Shown: positions 19,001-26,301 of the stretch, piece after piece
How positions within the stretch are numbered: position 1 is the stretch's first letter
Layout: each line of letters begins with the position of its first letter
DNA from: Burkholderia pyrrocinia
GTDB taxonomy: Bacteria; Pseudomonadota; Gammaproteobacteria; Burkholderiales; Burkholderiaceae
Length of the DNA stretch: 64,000 nt
Reading direction: 5' to 3'
Assembly: GCF_018417535.1 (NCBI RefSeq)
Contig: NZ_CP070978.1
Coordinates: 1,364,001-1,428,000 of the forward strand
Translations under genes and position numbers: made by a program
Notes under the pieces: model-generated
The model's input: the letters and a program-made list of their open reading frames with translations, nothing else
The model's database searches: none
What the model was told of the DNA's origin: nothing

Positions 19001-20551
19001 TCAGTTCTTGGCCTTCGGCATTTGCGACACGAGCGACAGCCCGATATCCATCCCTTCGACCTGGAAGTGCGGCACGATGAACAGCTTGATCCGGAAGAAG
19101 CCCGGGTTGTCGTCGATATCCTCGACCGTCACCTTCGCGTCGCGCAGCGGGTGCGATGCCTGAAGCTCGTCGCCCGGATCCTTCATCTCGGTCACGAGCC
19201 CCTTGATCCAGCCGTTCAGTTCGAGTTCGAGCAGACGGCGATCCTTGGTCGTACCGATGTTTTCGCGCTGGATCAGCTTCAGGTAGTGCGCGATGCGCGA
19301 CAGAAGGAAGATGTACGGCAGCCGCGCGTTGATGCGGCTGTTCGCCGTGGCTTCCTTGGTCTCGTACAGCGCAGGCTTCTGCGTCGAGCTCGCGGAGAAG
19401 AAGCACGCAAAGTCGTGATTCTTGTAGAACGACAGCGGGATGAAGCCGAGATTCGCAAACTCGAATTCGCGCGTTTCCGGGATCAGCACCTCGGTCGGAA
19501 TCTTCGGCTGGTAGCCGGTGCCGAGGTCATACAGGTGGACCGGCAGGTCCTCGACCTTGCCGCCCGCCTGCGGCCCGCGAATCTGCACGCACCAGCCATT
19601 GCTGACGAAGCTGCGCACCATGTTCGCCGCGAACGCAAACGACGCGTTCATCCACAGGTACTTGTTGTGATCGGGGCCCTTGACGGCTTCCTCGTAGTTG
19701 AACGCCCGCACCGGCGCCGTATCCTTGCCGTAGGGCAGACGGCCGAGCACGCGCGGCATCGTGAGGCCGACATAACGCGCGTCGTCGGTATCGCGGAAGC
19801 TCTTCCACTTGATGTATTCGGCGCGATCGAAGTAGTTGCCGATGTCCTGGATCGCCGCCACTTCCTCCATCGACTGCTTGCCGAAGAACGCCGGCCCGAC
19901 CGAGCCGATGAACGGCATGTGCGCGGCAGCGGCGACCTTCGAGATGTTCCGCAGCAGCGCGACATCCATCGGCGAATTGGCAAACTCGAAGTCGCTGATC
20001 ATCGCGCTGATCGGCTGGCCGCCCGGCGTGTCGTATTCCTCGATGTACGTCAGGCGATACAGGCCGCTCTGGATCAGTTCAGGCGTGTCCTCGAAGTCGC
20101 GCTGCAGCGCATCCTTCGACACGTCCAGCACCTCGATTCGCGCGTTCTTGCGGAAATCGGTACGGCTCACGAGCATCTTCAGGCCACGCCAGCGCGCTTC
20201 GAGCGCCTGGAATTCCGGTGCATGCATCACCGCGTCGAGCTGGCGGCCGATCTGCCGGTCGATCTGGCCGATATGGAAGTCGAGCAGCGACTTGTCCAGC
20301 CGGTCGACCGGCTGGCTCGCCTTCGCGACGAGTTCAAGGAACGCCCCCATCCCGCGTGCGATCCGCTCGTCGGCCGATGCCTCGGACAGCATGTCGTTGT
20401 CGCGGAACGCCTCGAGCGGGCGCGCTTCGTTGACGGGCTTCAGGTTGATCTTGCTGCACAGCGATGCATAGACGCTATCGATATCCCCATGCGGGGCGTC
20501 CAGCACGACGGTCTCGGTTGCACCGGCCTGCTGCGTTTCAGTGGGTTTCAT
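19001..20551 (-). CDS. tssC: T6SS contractile sheath large subunit TssC (VipB)
   Basis: TssC forms the contractile sheath with TssB. The 516-residue length is normal. Family segments include LDKSLLDFHIGQIDRQIGRQLDAV, EFQALEARWRGLKMLV, ISAMISDFEFANSPMDVALL and YLWMNASFAFAANMVRSF. The start at 20551 (MKPTETQQ) has purine-rich AGGACCCGAG just before it; an in-frame reading back to 20680 adds a basic stretch that overlaps tssB and is rejected. tssB lies 73 bp upstream. Confidence 0.96.
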   Translation of the reverse strand: MKPTETQQAGATETVVLDAPHGDIDSVYASLCSKINLKPVNEARPLEAFRDNDMLSEASADERIARGMGAFLELVAKASQPVDRLDKSLLDFHIGQIDRQIGRQLDAVMHAPEFQALEARWRGLKMLVSRTDFRKNARIEVLDVSKDALQRDFEDTPELIQSGLYRLTYIEEYDTPGGQPISAMISDFEFANSPMDVALLRNISKVAAAAHMPFIGSVGPAFFGKQSMEEVAAIQDIGNYFDRAEYIKWKSFRDTDDARYVGLTMPRVLGRLPYGKDTAPVRAFNYEEAVKGPDHNKYLWMNASFAFAANMVRSFVSNGWCVQIRGPQAGGKVEDLPVHLYDLGTGYQPKIPTEVLIPETREFEFANLGFIPLSFYKNHDFACFFSASSTQKPALYETKEATANSRINARLPYIFLLSRIAHYLKLIQRENIGTTKDRRLLELELNGWIKGLVTEMKDPGDELQASHPLRDAKVTVEDIDDNPGFFRIKLFIVPHFQVEGMDIGLSLVSQMPKAKN

Positions 20552-20624
20552 CTCGGGTCCTGTCTGCGATCGAATCGCTACGATGTTGCGGAATGCGCTG
20601 AACGCGCGCTTTGCCCGGCGGCGC

Positions 20625-21137
20625 TCACGCATGCCCTTCCGGCTGCGTCGCGGCGGTCGCGATCTGCGCGAGTTCGCCACGGAGCTTCGCGGACAGGCGG
20701 TCGTCCTTCAGCACCTTCTCGAACTCGCGGCGGAACGTGCCGTTGTCGAGCAGGTTCGATTTCAGGTCGCGCAGCAGATTGCGCATCGCGAGCAGCGCCT
20801 GAAGCTCGGGAATCTGGCGCGCCACCTGCTCGGGCTCGAAATCCTTGATCGACCGGAACGACAGGTTGACGGGCAACTCCGAACCATCGCCGGCCAGCGT
20901 GTTGTCCGCAGCGATCCTGAGATCCGGCGCGTAATCGGCCAGCACGGCATCGAAGTTGTTCTTGTCGATGTTCACCTTCTTCCGCTCGGCCAGCGGCGCC
21001 TGCTCGCGGCCGGCGCTGAAGTCGCCCGCCACCAGCAGCTTCAGCGGCAATTCGACTTTCTTCTTCGCTCCACCCGTATGCAGATCGAGGGTGATCGACA
21101 CCCGGCTCTTCGGGATCTCTCGCTGAAAGCTATCCAA
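20625..21137 (-). CDS. tssB: T6SS contractile sheath small subunit TssB (VipA), TTG start
   Basis: TssB pairs with TssC in the sheath. The 170-residue product has the classic N-terminus (DSFQREIPKSRVSITLDL) and FRSIKDFEPEQVARQIPEL. The start codon is TTG at 21137, supported by a good ribosome site (AAGGAGAACGAA) with correct spacing; no ATG gives a full-length N-terminus. It is the first gene of the leftward arm, so its leader lies in the AT-rich divergent region. Confidence 0.95.
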   Translation of the reverse strand: MDSFQREIPKSRVSITLDLHTGGAKKKVELPLKLLVAGDFSAGREQAPLAERKKVNIDKNNFDAVLADYAPDLRIAADNTLAGDGSELPVNLSFRSIKDFEPEQVARQIPELQALLAMRNLLRDLKSNLLDNGTFRREFEKVLKDDRLSAKLRGELAQIATAATQPEGHA

Positions 21138-21709
21138 TTCGTTCTCCTTATCTAAGGAAGCTTGAAGACTCCGCGATGTGCACCCGCAACCGCTGGCGCG
21201 CTGTCGTTCACGTCACCTGCTCAACCCCTCAACACGTATTGACGGACGACCGATCCGGATATTCGCGGCATGACATCCGATTCAGGCGGCAAAAAATATC
21301 ACGCACCCTCACATGAAGTAAACCATCAAAATTGAAAACCGATCACCAACCACAAATCAAGTTTCACAATTAATACCAGTACGAATACATAAAATCCGAC
21401 CCCTATTTACCGGATCGAGGCCAGACCATATACAAAACCAATCCCAAATAACGCATCACACCACCCAAACAACTGATTTTTATGAATAAAAACCGATCTG
21501 CAAGATCGGACAAATCCCAATAAATCGACGCACCACAAATCCATCCACCGGGAAGTCCACCCGATCACTAAATCTCAAAATCAACCCCTTTCTTATCTCG
21601 ATATAAATGACACATTCGTCAACGATTCACCCAATTCCGGGGTATACGAAATCGGAAAACGATGGTTAGAATCGGCGCCTCATAATTCCTAATCGATATA
21701 GACCACACC
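21138..21709. promoter_or_regulatory. AT-rich divergent control region between tssB and tssK
   Basis: This 572 bp gap carries no plausible gene. About 21290-21620 is far richer in A+T than anything around it, the sort of sequence bound by H-NS/MvaT-like silencers. It must hold the promoters of both T6SS arms. I see no convincing sigma-54 site; a TTGACG at 21239-21244 with TATTCG 15 bp on is a weak sigma-70 candidate. A terminator-like hairpin is listed separately. Confidence 0.6.
21485..21509 (-). terminator. Terminator-like hairpin inside the tssB/tssK divergent region
   Basis: Read on the minus strand, CCGATCT and AGATCGG form a 7 bp stem with a 3-base loop, directly followed by TTTTTATT. 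This is the pattern of an intrinsic terminator pointing toward tssB, about 350 bp before its start. No minus-strand gene precedes it, so it may attenuate a long leader or end a small RNA. Confidence 0.4.
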
Positions 21710-23059
21710 ATGCGGATCGAAAAGCCGCTCTGGCATGAAGGGCTGATTCTTACGCAGCAGCATTTCCAGCAGCAGGACCGCTGGAACGGGTTCGCGCTGC
21801 AACAGTTGGCGTCGGCGATCGCCGTATCGCCTTGGGGAACGCTGAACGTCGACGTCGACGAAGAAGCGCTGGCCTCCGGCCGCCTGAAGCTCACGCGGCT
21901 GCAGCTACGCTTCCCGGACGGAACGCCGGTCGACACGACCGTCGCCGATGCACTGCCACCCGCTCGCGACCTCGTCGGCGAAATTCCTGCCGATGCCCAG
22001 ACCGTCGATGTGCTCGCCGCACTCGCGCTGCCCGATGCGAACGGCAGCAACTGCCGGTTCGACGAAACGGCGCTGGCCCGCCCGCGTCGCACGTACCGCG
22101 AATTCGTCAAGGTGACGGACCTGAACGGAACGGCGGAAACCGAAATCGCCGCCGAGCGCCATGCGGTCCGGTTGCTGTACGGATACGAATCGCACGCGGA
22201 CGATACGGCATGCGCAATCGCCCGCCTGACACGCACGACGAGCGGTCAGTTCCAGATCGATCGCGGATATGTGCCGCCCTGTCTGTCGCTGTCGGGTCAT
22301 CCACTGCATATCGAGCGCATCCGGCGGCTTGCCGATATCCTCGCCGCCAAAAGCGCGCTCCTCGGCGCGCGCCGCAGTGAACGGATCGAGCAGGTAGCCG
22401 AATACGGCGTCGCCGACGTCCAGCTCTTCTGGCTCCTGCACTGCATTCATCAAGCGTGGCCGCAACTGCGCTTCCTCGCGTCGCATCCGGGGCAGCCCAC
22501 TGATCGCCTGTACCAGGTACTCGCCCAGTTGGCAGGATCGTTGACCACGTTCTCGACGCGCGTGTCGCTGACCGACATCCCGCCCTACGATCATGCCGGT
22601 GCACATGACGTCTTCGCGACGCTCGAATCGCTGATCCGCGATCTGCTCGACGCGATCATCCCGTCGCGCGTCGTGTCGATCGGGCTTTCGCACACGACGC
22701 CGACAACCTGGGTCGGCCAGTTCCGTGATGAGCGCATCGTCGAAGGCGCGGCGGACTGGTACCTGTCCGTCAACGCCGCCCTGCCGGCATTCGAGCTCGT
22801 CGAACAGTTTTCGCGTCTGTGCAAGATCGGTGCGCCGGACGACGTCGAGCACATCGTCAATTCCGCGGTGGCCGGCATTCCGCTCAAGGCCGTGCAGCGC
22901 GTGCCCGGCGCCATTCCGGTCCGGCTGGACAACCACTACTTCGCGCTCGATGCGCATGACGCCGCGCATGCGCGGATGCTCGCCGCACGCGCTTGCCAGA
23001 TCTACCTGCCCGCGTCGATTCCGGACGCGTCGATCGAACTCTATGCGGTGCTGCGCTGA
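21710..23059 (+). CDS. tssK: T6SS baseplate-membrane connector TssK
   Basis: TssK trimers connect the baseplate to the TssL/TssM complex. The 449-residue protein starts MRIEKPLWHEGLILTQQHFQ, the defining N-terminal motif, followed by QQDRWNGFALQQLASA. Other family segments are FWLLHCIHQAWPQLRFL and IPLKAVQRVPGAIPVRLDNHYFAL. The stop shares a base with the tssL start (TGATG). First gene of the rightward arm. Confidence 0.96.
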   Translation: MRIEKPLWHEGLILTQQHFQQQDRWNGFALQQLASAIAVSPWGTLNVDVDEEALASGRLKLTRLQLRFPDGTPVDTTVADALPPARDLVGEIPADAQTVDVLAALALPDANGSNCRFDETALARPRRTYREFVKVTDLNGTAETEIAAERHAVRLLYGYESHADDTACAIARLTRTTSGQFQIDRGYVPPCLSLSGHPLHIERIRRLADILAAKSALLGARRSERIEQVAEYGVADVQLFWLLHCIHQAWPQLRFLASHPGQPTDRLYQVLAQLAGSLTTFSTRVSLTDIPPYDHAGAHDVFATLESLIRDLLDAIIPSRVVSIGLSHTTPTTWVGQFRDERIVEGAADWYLSVNAALPAFELVEQFSRLCKIGAPDDVEHIVNSAVAGIPLKAVQRVPGAIPVRLDNHYFALDAHDAAHARMLAARACQIYLPASIPDASIELYAVLR

Positions 23060-23814
23060 TGAATGCCATCGTCTCCACTCGTCACGAATCCGCGCTGCTG
23101 GCGCGGGAGCCATCATCCGACCGCTCGCCCCGGCCTTCGATGCGTGCGCAACTACGCGATACCGCGCTGCTCGTCACTCACCTGTCGAACGGTGGGCAGG
23201 TCGACAGCCAGGAGAACCTGCGTCAGCAGTGCGTCAGGCTCATCGCGCAGTTCGCGACGGCACTCGATGCGCAAGGGATCGCCGCCGACATCCGGGACGA
23301 CGCCGTCCTCGCCCAGTGCGGGCTGATCGATGAAGCGGCATTGCGATACCTCCCCGCGTCGGACAAGGGGAACTGGGAGTCCCGACCGCTGCAGGTCGAC
23401 CGATTCGGCACTCACGACGCGGGAACGCGCATCTACGAGCGCCTCGAGCACCGGATGCGCGAACCCGCGCCGAACGTCGACCTGCTCGAATGCTATGCGG
23501 CCGTGCTCGGCCTCGGATTTCGTGGCCGCTACGCCGCCCGTTCGAGCCTGTCGGCTGAAGCTCACGACGGCGAAGCGAAACGTCAGGCCGTGATCGCTGC
23601 GCTGGTCGCTCGGATCGATCAGTTGCGACCGGCCCCGCGGCCGGGGTTCGTCACCGACCGCTCGAACACGCGGCTGATCAACCGGCTCAGACGCCTGTCG
23701 CCGTGGGCGATCGCGGGAACGGCATGCGTGATCGCGATACTCGTGTGGGGCGCGTGGGATCGCATCCTCGACGCGGAACTGGCACAACTCGTCCAGAAAG
23801 CGAAGCGGCCGTGA
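23059..23814 (+). CDS. tssL: T6SS inner-membrane protein TssL (DotU family)
   Basis: TssL is a C-tail-anchored inner-membrane protein that recruits the baseplate. The 251-residue product has a cytoplasmic helical domain with RQQCVRLIAQFATALDAQG, DEAALRYLPASDKGNWESRPLQ and ECYAAVLGLGFRGRYA (the DotU signature). It then has one membrane segment at about residues 215-235 and a short tail. There is no peptidoglycan-binding domain; that function is probably supplied by the next gene. Start and stop overlap tssK and the next gene by 1 and 4 bp. Confidence 0.95.
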   Translation: MNAIVSTRHESALLAREPSSDRSPRPSMRAQLRDTALLVTHLSNGGQVDSQENLRQQCVRLIAQFATALDAQGIAADIRDDAVLAQCGLIDEAALRYLPASDKGNWESRPLQVDRFGTHDAGTRIYERLEHRMREPAPNVDLLECYAAVLGLGFRGRYAARSSLSAEAHDGEAKRQAVIAALVARIDQLRPAPRPGFVTDRSNTRLINRLRRLSPWAIAGTACVIAILVWGAWDRILDAELAQLVQKAKRP

Positions 23815-25574
23815 CGTCCGATACCGCTCTCCCGTCGGCGGCAACCCGTGCCGACTCCGATGCCGCGCGCGCGGCCCTGTCGGGCCTCGGCTACCCGCTG
23901 CGCACGGTCGTGATGATATCGGCCGCACTGGCGCTTGCCGTCATCGGATGGGTTTTGCCCATCGACCGCGGTGTCATGTGGGGATTGATTACGATCGTCG
24001 TTGCGCTTTCGGCGCTGATCGTCTGGTTGCATTCGCGCAGAATGACGCATGCCCGCGAACAAAACGTGCACGTGATCGCGCAACTCGGCGCGGCGACCGC
24101 CGACCTGCCCGTCGCGTTGCGCATCAGGATGCCGCTCGCCCTCGTCACCGGGGACGGCCTGCCCGCGTTGTTCGATCGCGACGCAACCCGGTCGCGTTTC
24201 GTCCACGTCGGCGACGGTGCAATCTGGTTGCGGGCCGATCGCCCCCAGGATCTTCCCCGCCTTGCCGTCGCCGTCCGCCAGTGGCGGGACGGTCATGCGC
24301 CCGATTGCGTCGTGTTGTCGGTCGCGCCGGGACTTCATGCGAACGACGACCTGCTGTCGCAAACGCTACGCGTCATCCGGCAGGCAGTTGCAGACACGTC
24401 GCGCATGCTTGGCGCGTCGCTGCCGGGCTACGTCGCGATCTATCAGCGACTCTCCGATACAGTCGCTTCAGCGGGGCCGGCGGCCCAGTGGTATGGCGTA
24501 TCGGCAGGCTCACCGATCGCGGACATGCACCGTTTCGACACCGCGATCGACGCGGCCGAATCCGATGCCCTCCATGCCGACGCAAGCCACGCAGTCGCGG
24601 CACGCGCCGCCGGGATCGGATCAATGATCGGATGGACTCGCCGTACCGTGTTCGACACGCTGACGGACCGACGCCAGCCCGCGTCGCCCTGGCCGTTGTT
24701 CGGCGCCGGCTGGATCGACCATGGCCCGGCGACGGGCCCCGGCAAGCCATGGGAACGCGAAGTCCGAGCGCGCACCGGTATCGCACCGGCCGCGCTACCT
24801 GCATCGCCTGCGCCGTGGCCGCTGCCGCAGCCGCTGATCGACGCGATGCCGCGCCGGTCGCGGCGATCACCGCGCGTCACCGCAGTCGCGCATGTCGTCG
24901 CGATCGTTGCTTGCGCGGCCACCGCCGCCATCTACAGCGCCGCGAAAAACAACGAAACGCTGATGACCCGAATCGGCGAACACATCGAGCGCTACCACCG
25001 CCTCCCCGCTACGCAAGACGCCGCGAAGCGCAAAGCGCTCAAATCCCTTTCGTCGGACCGCGACCAGCTCGACCGGTATGCCCGCGTCGGCGTTCCGCTC
25101 CGACTGTCGTTCGGCACGTATCGCGGCGCTCGACTGCTGCCGATGCTCGACGACGTGATCGCCTCCTACGAACCGCCCGCACCGCCGCCCGTCGTCGTCA
25201 CGCTGGACAGCATGTCGCTGTTCGACAGCGGCAAGGCCCGGCTGAAGCCGGGCACCATGCGCGCGATGGTCGATGCACTCGAACTGATCAAGGCCCATCC
25301 CGGCAAGCGCGTGCTCGTCGCCGGCTATGCAGACGACCAGGGCCGCCCCGACCGCAACCTGAAGCTGTCGATCGACCGCGCGACCGCCGTGCGCGACTGG
25401 CTCGTCGATGCATCGGGCATGCCGACGACGCAATTCGCGATTCAGGGCTACGGCGATACGCGGCCGGTCGCGGACAACGCCACGCCCGAAGGACGGGCGA
25501 AGAATCGTCGAGTCGAAATCACGCTGGTGCCCGACATGCCGGCGCCGGCCGTGTCGATCGGCACCACGAGGTAA
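23811..25574 (+). CDS. T6SS fusion protein: TssM-like cytoplasmic domain plus OmpA peptidoglycan-binding domain
   Basis: The 587-residue product starts at GTG 23811, overlapping the tssL stop (GTGA). Two membrane segments (about 32-49 and 55-73) are followed by a soluble domain with LVTGDGLPALF and LPRLAVAVRQWRDGHAPDCVV, which resembles the cytoplasmic part of TssM-type proteins. A third membrane segment (about 356-376) leads to an OmpA-like C-terminal domain (about 455-585) with FDSGKARLKP, VAGYADDQGRPDRN, LSIDRATAVRDWL and NRRVEI. It probably anchors the membrane complex to peptidoglycan. The domain reading is strong; the precise role is inferred. Confidence 0.88.
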   Translation: MTSDTALPSAATRADSDAARAALSGLGYPLRTVVMISAALALAVIGWVLPIDRGVMWGLITIVVALSALIVWLHSRRMTHAREQNVHVIAQLGAATADLPVALRIRMPLALVTGDGLPALFDRDATRSRFVHVGDGAIWLRADRPQDLPRLAVAVRQWRDGHAPDCVVLSVAPGLHANDDLLSQTLRVIRQAVADTSRMLGASLPGYVAIYQRLSDTVASAGPAAQWYGVSAGSPIADMHRFDTAIDAAESDALHADASHAVAARAAGIGSMIGWTRRTVFDTLTDRRQPASPWPLFGAGWIDHGPATGPGKPWEREVRARTGIAPAALPASPAPWPLPQPLIDAMPRRSRRSPRVTAVAHVVAIVACAATAAIYSAAKNNETLMTRIGEHIERYHRLPATQDAAKRKALKSLSSDRDQLDRYARVGVPLRLSFGTYRGARLLPMLDDVIASYEPPAPPPVVVTLDSMSLFDSGKARLKPGTMRAMVDALELIKAHPGKRVLVAGYADDQGRPDRNLKLSIDRATAVRDWLVDASGMPTTQFAIQGYGDTRPVADNATPEGRAKNRRVEITLVPDMPAPAVSIGTTR

Positions 25575-25588
25575 TACGCGTTTGGGTT

Positions 25589-25635
25589 CCCGGGACATCC
25601 GTCCCGGGTTTGTCAGTGCCGGAATCCGGTTCCGG
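25589..25635 (+). terminator. Two stacked hairpins upstream of hcp
   Basis: CCCGGGAC/GTCCCGGG (4-base loop, then TTTGT) at 25589-25608 is followed by CCGGAA/TTCCGG (5-base loop) at 25619-25635. They fill most of the 94 bp gap between the OmpA-fusion gene and hcp and may act as a leaky terminator or a 5' stabiliser of the hcp message. Confidence 0.45.
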
Positions 25636-25668
25636 CGATTCGCAGTACGAAGAAGAAGGAGTGAACAA

Positions 25669-26154
25669 ATGGCAATTCCGGCCTACATGTGGCTCAAGGA
25701 CGACGGCGGTGCGGACATCAAGGGTTCGGTGACCGTCCAGGATCGCGAAGGCAGCGTCGAACTGGTCGCGTTCGATCACGGCGTGCACATCCCGACCGAC
25801 GGCAATACGGGCAAGCTCACCGGCACGCGCGTGCACAAGCCGATCACGCTGACGAAGGAGACTGACGCGTCGACGCCGTACCTGTACAAGGCCGTGACGA
25901 GCGGTCAGACGCTCAAGTCGGTCGAGATCAAGTGGTACAAGATCGACGACGCGGGCAAGGAAAAGGAGTACTTCAACACGAAGCTCGACAACGTGAAGAT
26001 CGTCGCCGTGAAGCCGAAGATGCTCGACATCAAGAATCCCGACTACGAGAAACACAACCATCTCGAAGACGTCGAACTGCGCTACGAGACGATCACGTGG
26101 TCGTACAAGGACGGCAACATTATCCACAAGGACACGTGGAACGAACGTTCCTGA
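25669..26154 (+). CDS. hcp: T6SS tube protein Hcp (TssD)
   Basis: Hcp hexamers stack into the inner tube and are secreted. The 161-residue product starts MAIPAYMWLKDDGGADIKG and has the usual FDHGVHIPTD, RVHKPITLTKETDASTPYLY and DVELRYETITWSYKDGNI segments. There is no signal peptide, as expected. A strong AAGAAGGAG ribosome site precedes ATG 25669; upstream in-frame codons lie in the hairpin leader. Flanking hairpins on both sides suit a very abundant message. Confidence 0.97.
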   Translation: MAIPAYMWLKDDGGADIKGSVTVQDREGSVELVAFDHGVHIPTDGNTGKLTGTRVHKPITLTKETDASTPYLYKAVTSGQTLKSVEIKWYKIDDAGKEKEYFNTKLDNVKIVAVKPKMLDIKNPDYEKHNHLEDVELRYETITWSYKDGNIIHKDTWNERS

Positions 26155-26170
26155 TGCGCTGATCGACTGG

Positions 26171-26202
26171 CGGAATCCGGTGCGTGCTCGCGCCGGATTC
26201 CG
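26171..26202 (+). terminator. Hairpin downstream of hcp
   Basis: CGGAATCCGG and CCGGATTCCG form a perfect 10 bp stem with a 12-base loop 16 bp after the hcp stop. No T-run follows, so partial termination or 3' protection of hcp mRNA ahead of tssH is likely. Confidence 0.5.
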
Positions 26203-26301
26203 ACGCATCGGCTGCCCGCCCGCTCGCTCGCAACCGGTTCCGCAGGTTCGCATAAGCATCGACGAATGCACGCCCTCCTCCCCTCCTGATCCGCTATCGA
26301 C

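Noticed and set aside
19022..20848. A 608-residue plus-strand frame opposite tssC
   Set aside because: Shadow of the highly conserved TssC gene.
21239..21265. TTGACG/TATTCG as a tssK promoter
   Set aside because: Spacing of 15 bp and poor -10 match; about 440 bp from the gene. Too weak to list as a promoter.
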